From: Candidatus Eremiobacteraceae bacterium
GTDB lineage: Bacteria > Vulcanimicrobiota > Vulcanimicrobiia > Eremiobacterales > Eremiobacteraceae
Direction: 5' to 3'
DNA: 64,000 nt
Assembly (NCBI GenBank): GCA_035295225.1
Contig: DATGJI010000058.1
Span: 124,001-188,000, forward strand
Shown in pieces: positions 34,455-45,657 of the stretch; the stretch's first letter is position 1, and each line of letters opens with the position of its first letter. The translations under genes and the position numbers were made by a program. The notes under the pieces are model-generated. The model was not told where the DNA came from. It saw only the letters and a program-made list of their open reading frames with translations, and did not search any database.

Positions 34455-35531
34455 ATGCGTATTCCTACCCCGCTCTATGCGTTCGGCGCAGCTGCGGCAA
34501 TCGCGGCGCTGGCCGGCTGCTCGGGCGGCGCCTCTGCGGTCAACCCGATGCAGGGCAGCCAGCCGAATCAGTCTGGTCAACACGTCAGCCCGATGTCGAT
34601 GTCGCATGTTCCTTCACTGATGAACCCGGCTAAGATGATGCTCGTTCATCCTTCCGGAGTGCAACCAAAGGGTTGGATGTCGAAAGACGTCACCTCCGGC
34701 CTGTCGCTTCTGTACGTCTCGCAGTTCTACACGAATGACATCCAGGTCTATCGGCAAACCGGCACAGGCCAGAGCCCGGTCGGCACGATCGTCAACGGCG
34801 TGATCAACCCGCAGGGCATGACGGTCACCGCGAACGGCGACCTCTATGTCGCAAACACCGGCGCGAACAACATCCTCGTCTTTAAGAAGGGCCACCTGAA
34901 CCCGTACCGCACGCTTGCCGATCCGGGCCAGTATCCCGTCGACGTCGCGGTCGATAATGACGGCACGGTCTATGCGTCGAACATCTTCGACACAAGCGCC
35001 ATCGCCGGCTCGGTGACCGTGTACGCGCCTGGCGCAAACACCCCGACGCACCATTACAAAGTGCCGAACAACCTGAAAGTGCTGTTCGACGCCCTCGATG
35101 ACAGCAGCACGCTGTATGTCAACTACATCGACCTGAACACCGGTCTCGGCGCGATGGTCAAATTCTATCCGGGCGGCAACAGCGCATATCCGACAGCCGT
35201 CACGACAGGGTTCCCCGGCGGCCTGCAGTTCGACAACACGCAGGATCTGCTCGGACTCGACCAAACTGGCCCGACCTTCGGCGGCGGGTTCGCATCGATC
35301 TACGAGCTGCCGTCAGGCACGCCGTCGTTCGAGTTCGCAACCGACAATGGCGATCCGCTCGGCGTTGCGCTCGTGCGCAACGAGCGGCACGTCTACGTGT
35401 CAGATGCGGTCTTCGGCGTCGTCCACGAATACACGTATCCGGGCGGCGTTGAGACCAACACGATCTCGAGCGGTCTCGGCTCATCGAGCCCGCCGTTCGG
35501 CGTCGCAGCCGATGCAGGTGCGCCTCTCTAA
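34455..35531 (+). CDS. Lipoprotein with NHL/SMP-30-like beta-propeller, 358 aa
   Basis: A lipoprotein signal ends ALAGC, followed by a Gln/Ser/Met-rich tether. From about residue 80 there are repeated blade-like units: LLYVSQFYTNDIQVY, PQGMTVTANGDLYVANTGANNILVF, PVDVAVDNDGTVYASN, and later DPLGVALVRNERHVYVSDAVFG. The pattern of GD/GT-LYVA-N/T-N-I-VF is that of NHL or YncE-type six- or seven-bladed propellers. No catalytic residues are evident; a binding or scaffold role at the cell surface is likely. GAGGAGAT precedes the ATG, and a strong terminator follows. Confidence 0.82.
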   Translation: MRIPTPLYAFGAAAAIAALAGCSGGASAVNPMQGSQPNQSGQHVSPMSMSHVPSLMNPAKMMLVHPSGVQPKGWMSKDVTSGLSLLYVSQFYTNDIQVYRQTGTGQSPVGTIVNGVINPQGMTVTANGDLYVANTGANNILVFKKGHLNPYRTLADPGQYPVDVAVDNDGTVYASNIFDTSAIAGSVTVYAPGANTPTHHYKVPNNLKVLFDALDDSSTLYVNYIDLNTGLGAMVKFYPGGNSAYPTAVTTGFPGGLQFDNTQDLLGLDQTGPTFGGGFASIYELPSGTPSFEFATDNGDPLGVALVRNERHVYVSDAVFGVVHEYTYPGGVETNTISSGLGSSSPPFGVAADAGAPL

Positions 35532-35563
35532 GAGACGCCCGTCATCGATCTGGGAACGGACTG

Positions 35564-35595
35564 GGCCGGCGATGAGTCGCCGGCCTAGTTTTTTT
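35564..35595 (+). terminator. Rho-independent terminator after the beta-propeller lipoprotein
   Basis: Stem GGCCGGCGA (35564-35572) pairs with TCGCCGGCC (35577-35585) across loop TGAG, followed by TAG and seven T (35589-35595). This is a textbook intrinsic terminator 33 bases after the stop codon. Confidence 0.93.
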
Positions 35596-35619
35596 GAAGG
35601 GGCCGACGCGAGTCGGCCC
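35595..35619 (+). repeat. Single REP-like unit immediately after the terminator
   Basis: TGAAGGGG followed by CCGACGCGAGTCGGCCC. It starts at the last T of the terminator T-tract, so the element abuts the end of the transcript. It is a singlet with no inverted partner nearby. Confidence 0.8.
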
Positions 35620-35643
35620 CCAGACGCGCGACGAATCTTCTAG

Positions 35644-35689
35644 ATATGCGATGGTTGTGCGGATCATCACATCATCTCGTATCGCATAT
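35644..35689 (+). promoter_or_regulatory. 9-bp inverted repeat upstream of the HEEAE lipoprotein gene
   Basis: ATATGCGAT (35644-35652) and ATCGCATAT (35681-35689) are perfect complements 28 bases apart, about 110-155 bases before the ATG at 35801. A second short hairpin GGTCTC/GAGACC lies at 35708-35726. They could be an operator or leader structure; function is unproven. Confidence 0.35.
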
Positions 35690-35800
35690 GCATTCTCTTA
35701 GTCCCAAGGTCTCGTATTAGGAGACCGCTAAGGGCGGCGTACGGCTCGCGCTTTATCTCGAGCCATTCAACCCATATCGTGGAGGAGGATACTTCGTAGC

Positions 35801-36742
35801 ATGCACCAGTCTTTGAAATTGGCGGCAGTCGGTCTGACCCTCGCGGCGCTGACGGCTTGCAACGGCGCGGGCAGCTCGCTTCCGGGACCGCAGAGCCCCG
35901 TCAATCCGCAATCGATCGTCCAACGCGACAGCTCGCTCGCAGCGGCGGGCATCGACCTGACGCGCGTGCACATCATGCGCACCGTGAACTCCGCCAGACC
36001 GTTTGCCAATCCGAACAACCTACAATACTTAGGCGGTCCGGTTGAGCAACACCCGGGCATCTACGTTATCTTCTGGGGATTCCAGAAGGCTAGCGCCGAT
36101 CCGTCGCACGAGAAGGCGTACTTGACCGCGTTCTTAAAGGGCATCGGCCATAGCCCGTGGCTGGCCACCGATACCCAGTACTACGCAATCGTCAGCAGCG
36201 TCAAGAAGCATATCACCAACCCGACTGGTCAGCTCAAAGGCACGTGGGTCGATGCGTCGGCCGTTCCGACGTCGCCGACCGACGCGCAGATCCAGGCAGA
36301 AGCAGCGAAGGGTGAAGCGCATTTCGGCTACAACGTCGACGGCAACTACATCGTCGCGACGCCGCACCTCCACAACTCGAGCGGATTCGGCACCTCATTC
36401 TGCGCCTACCACAGCCCCACGAGCTCGGGCGGCGGTGAGATCTCGTACACGAACCTGCCATACATGACGGACGCCGGGGGAAACTGCGGCGAGAACAGCG
36501 TCAACCCCGGTGCGTCTGGTCTCCTCGATGGCGTGAGCATCGTCGCGGGTCACGAAGAAGCCGAGAGCCAGACGGACCCCGAAGTCAATCTCCAAACGGC
36601 ATGGGCCAACAACCAAGGGGAGGAGATCGGTGACCTTTGCGCTTGGCAGAGTCTCGCCGACATCACCCTGGGCACCGCAAAGTACGCGGTCCAGCCGCTG
36701 TGGAGCAACAAGATCGGCGGCTGCGCGCTGCACACGCCGTAA
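35801..36742 (+). CDS. Secreted lipoprotein with HExxE-TDP-EIGDLC motif (possible zincin), 313 aa
   Basis: A signal with lipobox LTAC is followed by a mature protein of about 295 residues. The conserved-looking stretch IVAGHEEAESQTDPEVNL...WANNQGEEIGDLCAW (near residues 247-285) contains HExxE, then TDP and GD-C. This recurs in a family of secreted bacterial proteins and looks like a metalloprotease-type active site. I do not know a characterised member. Other motifs: GGPVEQHPGIYVIFWGFQ and several Cys (FCAYH, GGNCGEN, LCAW, GGCAL) that may form disulfides. GGAGGAGG lies 12 bases upstream. REP units follow. Confidence 0.72.
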   Translation: MHQSLKLAAVGLTLAALTACNGAGSSLPGPQSPVNPQSIVQRDSSLAAAGIDLTRVHIMRTVNSARPFANPNNLQYLGGPVEQHPGIYVIFWGFQKASADPSHEKAYLTAFLKGIGHSPWLATDTQYYAIVSSVKKHITNPTGQLKGTWVDASAVPTSPTDAQIQAEAAKGEAHFGYNVDGNYIVATPHLHNSSGFGTSFCAYHSPTSSGGGEISYTNLPYMTDAGGNCGENSVNPGASGLLDGVSIVAGHEEAESQTDPEVNLQTAWANNQGEEIGDLCAWQSLADITLGTAKYAVQPLWSNKIGGCALHTP

Positions 36743-36750
36743 AGAACGCC

Positions 36751-36882
36751 TGAAGGGGCCGACGTCAGTCGGCCCCCGTGACGTTCGCTGGGCCGACTAG
36801 CGTCGGCCCCTTCAAAAAAATGAGGGCCGACTAGCGTCGGCCCCTTCAAATCGTCGGCCCCTTCAAATCGTCGGCCCCTTCA
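36751..36882 (+). repeat. REPIN-like cluster between convergent genes (3 units plus 2 halves)
   Basis: A forward unit (36751-36775) and an inverted unit (36790-36814) form a doublet with a 14-nt spacer. A second inverted unit follows at 36824-36848, then two half units (36851-36865 and 36868-36882) that repeat TCGTCGGCCCCTTCA in tandem. This shows both the complete doublet and a decaying or expanding array in one place. Confidence 0.87.
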
Positions 36883-36896
36883 AAAATTCGCCATCC

Positions 36897-38063
36897 TTAG
36901 ACCGTCAGGTAGATCGCTTCGAGGCGCTCGCCGACCGTATCCATCGCATAGGGGGCCGCGGCCACGCGCGCGGCGTCCGAATGCAAAGCGCGCTCGGACG
37001 ACGTGCTCGTCAAGATCGCGATCAACGCGTCGGCAAACGCCTCACGCGAGCAGTCGACCAATCTGCCCGATGCGCCGCGGCCGATGACTTCGCGCGATAC
37101 CGGGCAATCGATCGCGACGACCGGCACGCCGTGCGACAGCGCTTCGACAAGCACGAGCCCTTGCGTCTCGGTCGTTGACGCGAATGCAAACGCATCGGCG
37201 GCGCGATACCATGCGCCGAGTTCCGGTTTTTCCAGCGCGCCGGTGAACTCAACGGCGTGCGCGCACGGCAGCGCGTCCGCATGTCGTCGAAGTTCCGCTT
37301 CGTGCGGTCCTTCGCCCACGATCACGAGGCGCGCGCGTGGCACTTGAGAAGCGACGAGCGCAAACGCGTCCAACACGAGGTCGACGTTTTTCTCCTTGCC
37401 CAGGCGCCCCGCATAAAGCGCGATCGGGCCGCCGCACCGCGCGCGCAGCGTCTCGGCTTGCGTGCAGCCGCCCTCGAACATCGAGAGATCGACGCCGGTA
37501 GGCAGCACGTCGATCGGCTTGCTGACGCCATACCCGTTGAGTTCGTCGGCGGTGAAACGCGTCGGAGCGATGATGCGGTCGCAGCGGTTCGAAAACTCGC
37601 GTGACAACCAGACGAAGCGTGATTCCGTAAACGCCTGACGCAGCGGCACGTAGTGCGTGTACTGCGTGAACCGCGTGTGATAGGTGAAGATGAGCGGCGT
37701 CTTGCGCCGCTGGGCCAGATACGCTCCCATGCATCCGACGAAGAAGAACGAGTGGCAGTGGACGACGTCGAACGGGACGTGGGGCAGCGACGTCAGCAGT
37801 TTCGCCGGCAGCGGAAACGCCATGCGCAGCTGTGGGTAGAATGGAAACGAAGCGGAGTGAAAGCGAAAGACGTCGGGCTCATCTTCGGGCGTCGAGTCGT
37901 GCGCCGGAGCCACGATGATCACGCGATGGCCGCGCCTGCGAAGAGCGCGGGCGGCCACCACCACCGACGCGGCGACGCCATTCTTCTCCGGCAGATATGA
38001 ATCTGAGAACATTCCCACGGTGAGCGGACCCGCGACGCGGTCCGTCAGCGCTTGCGCCGTCAC
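36897..38063 (-). CDS. GT4-family glycosyltransferase, 388 aa
   Basis: A GT-B-fold glycosyltransferase. The N-terminal half has VGMFSDSYLPEKNGVAASV and DVVHCHSFFF. The C-terminal half has the donor-site motifs IALYAGRLGKEKNVDLVLDAF, LVIVGEGPHEAEL, FTGALEKPELGAWYRAADAFAFASTTETQGLVLVEALSHGVPVVAID (EX7E-type). It resembles enzymes that glycosylate diacylglycerol or make phosphatidylinositol mannosides; the acceptor is not determinable. The GTG start (38061-38063) overlaps the rqcP stop (GTGA), so it joins the mfd-prsA-yabN-rqcP gene string. Confidence 0.88.
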   Translation of the reverse strand: MTAQALTDRVAGPLTVGMFSDSYLPEKNGVAASVVVAARALRRRGHRVIIVAPAHDSTPEDEPDVFRFHSASFPFYPQLRMAFPLPAKLLTSLPHVPFDVVHCHSFFFVGCMGAYLAQRRKTPLIFTYHTRFTQYTHYVPLRQAFTESRFVWLSREFSNRCDRIIAPTRFTADELNGYGVSKPIDVLPTGVDLSMFEGGCTQAETLRARCGGPIALYAGRLGKEKNVDLVLDAFALVASQVPRARLVIVGEGPHEAELRRHADALPCAHAVEFTGALEKPELGAWYRAADAFAFASTTETQGLVLVEALSHGVPVVAIDCPVSREVIGRGASGRLVDCSREAFADALIAILTSTSSERALHSDAARVAAAPYAMDTVGERLEAIYLTV

Positions 38064-38320
38064 GAAGCGGGCAGATCCGACAGAAGCACGTATAGATCGT
38101 CGGGCTTGACGCGCGCGCCGGGCCGCTCCGGCACAGCCAGTACGCGCACTCGCACATCGCGGCTCGCATAGTGTATCAACAGCTCGTCGCCGGGCTTCAC
38201 GACATGCGCCGGCTTCACGGCTCGTCCGCCGCACTCGATCCGTCCGGCATCGAGCGCATCTTTGGCCGCCGTTCGCCGCTTGGCCAAGCGTGCTACTTTA
38301 AGAAACTTGTCCAGCCTCAT
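38060..38320 (-). CDS. rqcP: S4-domain ribosome quality-control protein RqcP (YabO), 86 aa
   Basis: A small S4 RNA-binding protein. MRLDKFLKVARLAKRRTAAKDALDAGRI closely follows Bacillus YabO/RqcP, which works with RqcH on stalled 50S subunits to add alanine tails. VKPGDELLIHY is the usual second half of the S4 domain. The gene overlaps yabN by 23 nt, and the yabN-yabO order matches Bacillus. No rqcH is visible in this window. Hsp15 is a paralogous alternative, but length and neighbours favour RqcP. Confidence 0.88.
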   Translation of the reverse strand: MRLDKFLKVARLAKRRTAAKDALDAGRIECGGRAVKPAHVVKPGDELLIHYASRDVRVRVLAVPERPGARVKPDDLYVLLSDLPAS

Positions 38321-39491
38321 GGTCCTTCGCCCGGCGCCACAAGGCGTCTAGATCTTCGAGGCTGCGGCCCGCGAGCGCCGTGGCGCCGCCGCCGGCAAAG
38401 CGCTCCATCGAAGCGAAGCGAGCGCGGAATTTCGCATTCGCGCCCCTCAGCGCGGCCTCTGCGTCAACGCCGAGACGACGCGCCAGATTGACGAGCGTGA
38501 AGAAGACGTCGCCGAGCTCGTCGCGGATCTCGTCACGCGATTCACCGGCCATTGCGGCGTGAAGCTCGGCGAGCTCCTCGCGCAGTTTTGCGACGATCTC
38601 GTCGGTCTGCGGCCAGTCGAAGCCGACGGTCGCGGCTTTTTCCTGCATGCGCTGCGAGCCGAGCAATGAGGGCAGACTCTTCGGAATACCGTCGAGCAGC
38701 GACTCGCGATGCTTGATCGACGCCTCTTGCGTCTTGAGCATCTCCCACGATTTCATCTGTTCTTGCGTCGTGGAGATGCGCGCGTCGCCGAACACGTGCG
38801 GGTGCCGGCGGATCATCTTGTTCGAGAGCGCGTCGATGACGTCGGCGACGGAGAACTGACCTTTCTCCGATGCGATCTGCGCGTGGAAAACGATCTGCAG
38901 CAGCAGGTCGCCCAGCTCTTCGCTGAGCTTTTTGGGATCGCGCTCGTCCACCGCCTCCACGACCTCGTGCGCTTCCTCGACAAGATATGGCAGCAGCGAC
39001 TCGTGCGTCTGCTCCTTATCCCAAGGACAGCTCACGCGCAGCCGCGCCATGACCTCTACGAGCTCATCCCACGTGTGATGGACCGCGACGGGCGGCAACG
39101 GCAAGAGCGGGGTGGCGGCGGCTGCGGAGAGCGCCGCGCGCGGCACGCCCGCGACCATACGCACGCGCACGCCGCGCCTTCCGAGGCCGGCGAGAATGTG
39201 CGGCAAGCCGGGAACGTCAAGCATCGGGTGTCCGGGCACGCCGAGCGCTGCGTCACCGACCTGCGCGAAGTCCGCAGCGGCTTCAACCGCTTCGGGCACG
39301 CCGCGCAGCAGCGATGTGCCGTGAAAGGGCGCCGCGATCAAACGGATACCGCGCGCGCGAAGGTGCTCTTCGAGGTCGGGCGCGATGCCGCACAGCGCGA
39401 CGCGTGGCGCTTCTTCTAGGGCCGCCAGCCCGCCGAGCGTCAGGAGTGACGCATCGCCCGGGCCGAGCCCGATAACCGTCAACGTCGGCAT
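38298..39491 (-). CDS. mazG: MazG nucleotide pyrophosphohydrolase fused to a shortened tetrapyrrole-methylase domain (YabN), 397 aa
   Basis: Residues about 1-130 are a truncated tetrapyrrole (SAM-dependent) methylase domain starting TLTVIGLGPGDASLLTLGG; in YabN this domain is usually about 220 residues. Residues about 140-390 are two MazG modules: VSCPWDKEQTHESLLPYLVEEAHEVVEAVDERDPKKLSEELGDLLLQIVFH (EExxE and ExxD metal ligands), then LREELAELHAAMAGESRDEIRDELGDVFFTLVNLARR. MazG hydrolyses NTPs to NMPs and pyrophosphate, clearing aberrant nucleotides. The 3' end overlaps rqcP. Confidence 0.9.
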   Translation of the reverse strand: MPTLTVIGLGPGDASLLTLGGLAALEEAPRVALCGIAPDLEEHLRARGIRLIAAPFHGTSLLRGVPEAVEAAADFAQVGDAALGVPGHPMLDVPGLPHILAGLGRRGVRVRMVAGVPRAALSAAAATPLLPLPPVAVHHTWDELVEVMARLRVSCPWDKEQTHESLLPYLVEEAHEVVEAVDERDPKKLSEELGDLLLQIVFHAQIASEKGQFSVADVIDALSNKMIRRHPHVFGDARISTTQEQMKSWEMLKTQEASIKHRESLLDGIPKSLPSLLGSQRMQEKAATVGFDWPQTDEIVAKLREELAELHAAMAGESRDEIRDELGDVFFTLVNLARRLGVDAEAALRGANAKFRARFASMERFAGGGATALAGRSLEDLDALWRRAKDHEAGQVS

Positions 39492-39555
39492 CGGGAGTGT
39501 GCTTTGACGCGGTAGCCGCGGCGGCCCTTCGAACAGCAGCGCGCCCCACCTAGGG

Positions 39556-39584
39556 AAAAAAAGGGCCGGCGTTGATGCCGGCCC
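39556..39584 (-). terminator. Rho-independent terminator after prsA
   Basis: On the minus strand, stem GGGCCGGC (39584-39577) pairs with GCCGGCCC (39570-39563) around a six-base loop, followed by seven T (39562-39556). It lies 25 bases beyond the prsA stop. It separates prsA from yabN, so yabN and rqcP probably have their own promoter or depend on read-through. Confidence 0.92.
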
Positions 39585-39608
39585 GTTCGTTCCACTACGT
39601 CGCGATGC

Positions 39609-40526
39609 TTAGCTGTGCGGTGTTGCCGCAGGCGCTCCGCTCGTCGGCGGCAGCGGCTGGGGCGATGGGAACAATCCGCTGAACGCCGGATCGTTGTATT
39701 CGATCTTCGCTTGTTGCCGAAGCTTTGTGATCAAGTCCGTCGTAGCGGTCGGCTCTTGCTGCGCCTGGATCGCGGCGACGATCGAAGCGCGCGACATCGG
39801 TGTGATGGCCTCGCTCTGGATCACGTGCCAACCGAAGGGCGACTGCACCGGCGGGCTGATCTGCCCGACCTTGAGCTTGAACGCTGCGTCCTGGAACGGC
39901 TGCACCATCTGGCCCGGACCGAACGGCTGCAGCTCTCCGCCTTTGTCTTTGCTTGACGGATCGATCGAGTATTGCTTGGCGAGCGCCGCGAAATCCGCGC
40001 CGCTCTTCAGTTTCTGCTCGATCATGATCGCTTCCGCTTGCGTCTTCACGAGGATGTGACGGACGCGGACTTGCGAAGGCGAGTTCATGGTCATCTTGTT
40101 GGTCTTCAAGTACGCGTCGATCTGCGACTGGTCGACTTTGATGTCTTTGTCGACTGCGTTTTTCAGAAGCACTTGCTCGCGGATGATGTCGCGCGCGTCG
40201 TCCATGGTCATGCCCTGCTGTTTGAGCACTTCATCGAATTGACCGGCCGGGAAGTTCGCTTCAACTTTGTTCAGCGCTGCCGTGACATCGGCGTCGCTCG
40301 CGGTGATGTTGTTGGCGGCAGCATATTGGGTGATGAGCAGCTTGTCGACCATCTGCTGCAGAACTTGTTGGCTCGCACGGGTGTTCGACTCCAGCTTCTT
40401 ATCGAACTCAGCTTGCGAGATCGCCGTGCCGTTCACGGTGATGACGGGCTTGCTGGTCGCGCAGCCGGCGACCGTCGTGATCAGGCCTGCGGCGAGGATC
40501 GCGGCCATCGCGGGCGTGGGATTCAT
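39609..40526 (-). CDS. prsA: PrsA-like foldase lipoprotein (parvulin peptidyl-prolyl isomerase), 305 aa
   Basis: Assists folding of exported proteins outside the cytoplasmic membrane. A lipoprotein signal ends TTVAGC. Residues about 25-150 are a SurA/PrsA-type helical chaperone domain. Residues about 150-245 are a parvulin domain (VRVRHILVKTQAEA, FAALAKQYSIDPSSKDKGGELQPFGPGQMVQPFQDAAFKLKVGQISPPVQSPFGWHVIQ). The tail is Pro-rich. The ATG at 40526 is preceded by AGGAGG at six bases; a TTG one codon earlier is less likely. It lies just downstream of mfd, as part of a Bacillus-like gene neighbourhood. Confidence 0.92.
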   Translation of the reverse strand: MNPTPAMAAILAAGLITTVAGCATSKPVITVNGTAISQAEFDKKLESNTRASQQVLQQMVDKLLITQYAAANNITASDADVTAALNKVEANFPAGQFDEVLKQQGMTMDDARDIIREQVLLKNAVDKDIKVDQSQIDAYLKTNKMTMNSPSQVRVRHILVKTQAEAIMIEQKLKSGADFAALAKQYSIDPSSKDKGGELQPFGPGQMVQPFQDAAFKLKVGQISPPVQSPFGWHVIQSEAITPMSRASIVAAIQAQQEPTATTDLITKLRQQAKIEYNDPAFSGLFPSPQPLPPTSGAPAATPHS

Positions 40527-40563
40527 CAATAACCTCCTGCAGAATCGTGCCGCGCCATCGCCG

Positions 40564-43938
<3,375 letters not shown>

Positions 43939-44002
43939 AAGGTGAGTGGCCGGGTCGCGCTCGACCCGGCCTATGTGCTTTAGAACCGCATTTTACCACA
44001 TC

Positions 44003-44069
44003 TACGTTATATTTGAAGACGTACGTCAGATTTATACGTTATATTTGAAGGGCCGACGCCAGTCGGCCC
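44003..44069 (+). repeat. Direct repeat plus a REP-like unit upstream of mfd
   Basis: TACGTTATATTTGAAG occurs at 44003-44018 and again at 44035-44050; the second copy runs straight into a REP unit (TGAAGGGCCGACGCCAGTCG to 44065, ending GCCC at 44069). The AT-rich stretch lies between the divergent mfd and 44106 genes and probably includes a promoter. Confidence 0.7.
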
Positions 44070-44105
44070 AAGGCGAAGCCGGAAGCGGGGAGCCAAGCGA
44101 AGAAC

Positions 44106-44498
44106 GTGTCAACAATGGTTTTCATACGTGCGCTCGCAGGGCTCGCGGCGCTTGTGTTCCTCACAGCCGCGACGCCGGAGCCCGTGCCTTCGGGCGTTCC
44201 GGTCGCCGCCGACTCGGATCCGGTGAGGATCGTCTCGGTCTCGCTTTCGTCCACCGACTTCCATCCCGGCGACCTTGTCAGCGGCCGCGTGATCACCACG
44301 AGCAATGCTGCGGCCGTGACCGCGGAAGTCGGCACGATCCGCGTCGGTGTGCCGCGTGTCGCGATCGGAAAGTTCCGCATCTCGATGCAGCTCCCGAACA
44401 TCCCGCTGCCCATCGGTCCGCAGAAGTTGATCATCACAGCGGTGCGCCGGGATGGCGCGCGCGCGACGCGATCGGTCGACGTCCGAGTGGATTGGTAA
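44106..44498 (+). CDS. Small secreted protein with Ig-like fold, 130 aa
   Basis: Begins with a hydrophobic signal segment (VFIRALAGLAALVFLTAAT). The remaining about 100 residues are beta-rich (VRIVSVSLSSTDFHPGDLVSGRVITTSNAAAVTAEV, then RRDGARATRSVDVRVDW), resembling a single Ig-like or CARDB-type domain. No catalytic residues. The GTG at 44106 has a weak GGGGAG 13 bases upstream; ATG 44115 is the alternative. It lies one base before the preferred deoB start, so it is probably co-transcribed, but the functional link is unclear. Confidence 0.65.
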   Translation: MSTMVFIRALAGLAALVFLTAATPEPVPSGVPVAADSDPVRIVSVSLSSTDFHPGDLVSGRVITTSNAAAVTAEVGTIRVGVPRVAIGKFRISMQLPNIPLPIGPQKLIITAVRRDGARATRSVDVRVDW

Positions 44499-44499
44499 G

Positions 44500-45657
44500 T
44501 TGGCTCATGCCCGCGCGGTCGTGCTCGTCATCGATTCAGGGGGCGTGGGAGCGGCGCCCGACGTCCTCGCCTTCGGTGATTCGCCGAACGCGAACACGAT
44601 CGGCAACACCGCGAAAGCAGCGGGCGGCTTAGCGCTTCCGACGCTTGAGGCGCTCGGTCTCGGGTGCATCACAAAGATTCCGGGCGTGGATCCGGTGGCG
44701 CAGCCGAGCGCCACGGTCGCGCGTCTGCTCGAGGCGAGCGCCGGCAAAGATACGATCACCGGTCACTGGGAGATGATGGGTATCGTCATCCGCCACGCAT
44801 TTCCGACATATCCGAACGGATTTCCAGCAGACGTCATCGAGCGCTTCGAAGCGATCGCGGGCGCAAAAGTGCTCGGCAATGTGGCCGCGTCCGGTACGGA
44901 GATCATCGAACGGCTCGGCCGTGAACACATGAACACCGGCCGGCCGATCGTCTATACGTCGGCGGATTCCGTCTTTCAGATCGCGGCGCATGAAGACATC
45001 GTTCCGCTTGAGACTCTTTGGTCGTGGTGCGAGCAAGCGCGAGCGATGCTCGTTCCTCCGAATCGCGTCAACCGCGTCATCGCCCGTCCATTCCGCGGCG
45101 CGCCCGGCTCATTCGAGCGAACTCCGAACCGCCGCGACTATGCGGTCGCACCGCCGCGGCCGAGCATCCTCGACGCGCTCGAGCGTGCCGGCGTTCCGAC
45201 GTGCGGCCTCGGAAAGATCCAGGACATCTTCTGTTGCCAGGGTATCGCCGCCGCGAGCCGAACAGCCGACAACGCCGAGGGCATCGCCCGAACGCTCGAC
45301 TGGCTCGACCATGGACCCGGCGGCCTGTGCTTCACGAATCTCAATGATTTCGATTCGAAGTACGGGCACAGGCGCGATGCAGACGGCTATGCGAAAGCGC
45401 TTATCGCACTCGACCGCGCGCTGCCCCAGCTCTTGAATCGCCTACATGTGGGAGATCGATTGCTCATCACGGCAGATCACGGATGCGACCCGACCGCTTC
45501 AGGCACCGACCACACGCGCGAGTTCACGCCCCTCGTCGACTACCGGCCGGGCGTAGCCGGCCGCGTGCTCGGCGAGCTCAACTCTTTCTCTCAGGTGGGC
45601 GAGCGCGTTTTGCAGACGTTTGGGATCACCGAACCCTGGACGCCGCTCATCGTATGA
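44500..45657 (+). CDS. deoB: Phosphopentomutase DeoB, 385 aa
   Basis: Interconverts ribose-1-phosphate and ribose-5-phosphate (and deoxyribose forms) in nucleoside salvage. It is an alkaline-phosphatase-superfamily enzyme with two metals: VVLVIDSGGVGAAPD at the N-terminus, GKDTITGHWEMMG around the phosphorylated Thr region, and LLITADHGCDPT...TDHTREFTPL at the C-terminus. The length is typical. TTG 44500 is chosen, just after the previous stop; an upstream ATG 44452 overlaps that gene. The stop overlaps the next ATG (ATGA). Confidence 0.94.
   Translation: MAHARAVVLVIDSGGVGAAPDVLAFGDSPNANTIGNTAKAAGGLALPTLEALGLGCITKIPGVDPVAQPSATVARLLEASAGKDTITGHWEMMGIVIRHAFPTYPNGFPADVIERFEAIAGAKVLGNVAASGTEIIERLGREHMNTGRPIVYTSADSVFQIAAHEDIVPLETLWSWCEQARAMLVPPNRVNRVIARPFRGAPGSFERTPNRRDYAVAPPRPSILDALERAGVPTCGLGKIQDIFCCQGIAAASRTADNAEGIARTLDWLDHGPGGLCFTNLNDFDSKYGHRRDADGYAKALIALDRALPQLLNRLHVGDRLLITADHGCDPTASGTDHTREFTPLVDYRPGVAGRVLGELNSFSQVGERVLQTFGITEPWTPLIV

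Noticed and set aside
36751-36882. CRISPR or terminator-only reading of the 36.8 kb cluster
   Set aside because: Spacers are 3-14 nt and half units occur; the same core is found at many other gene ends.
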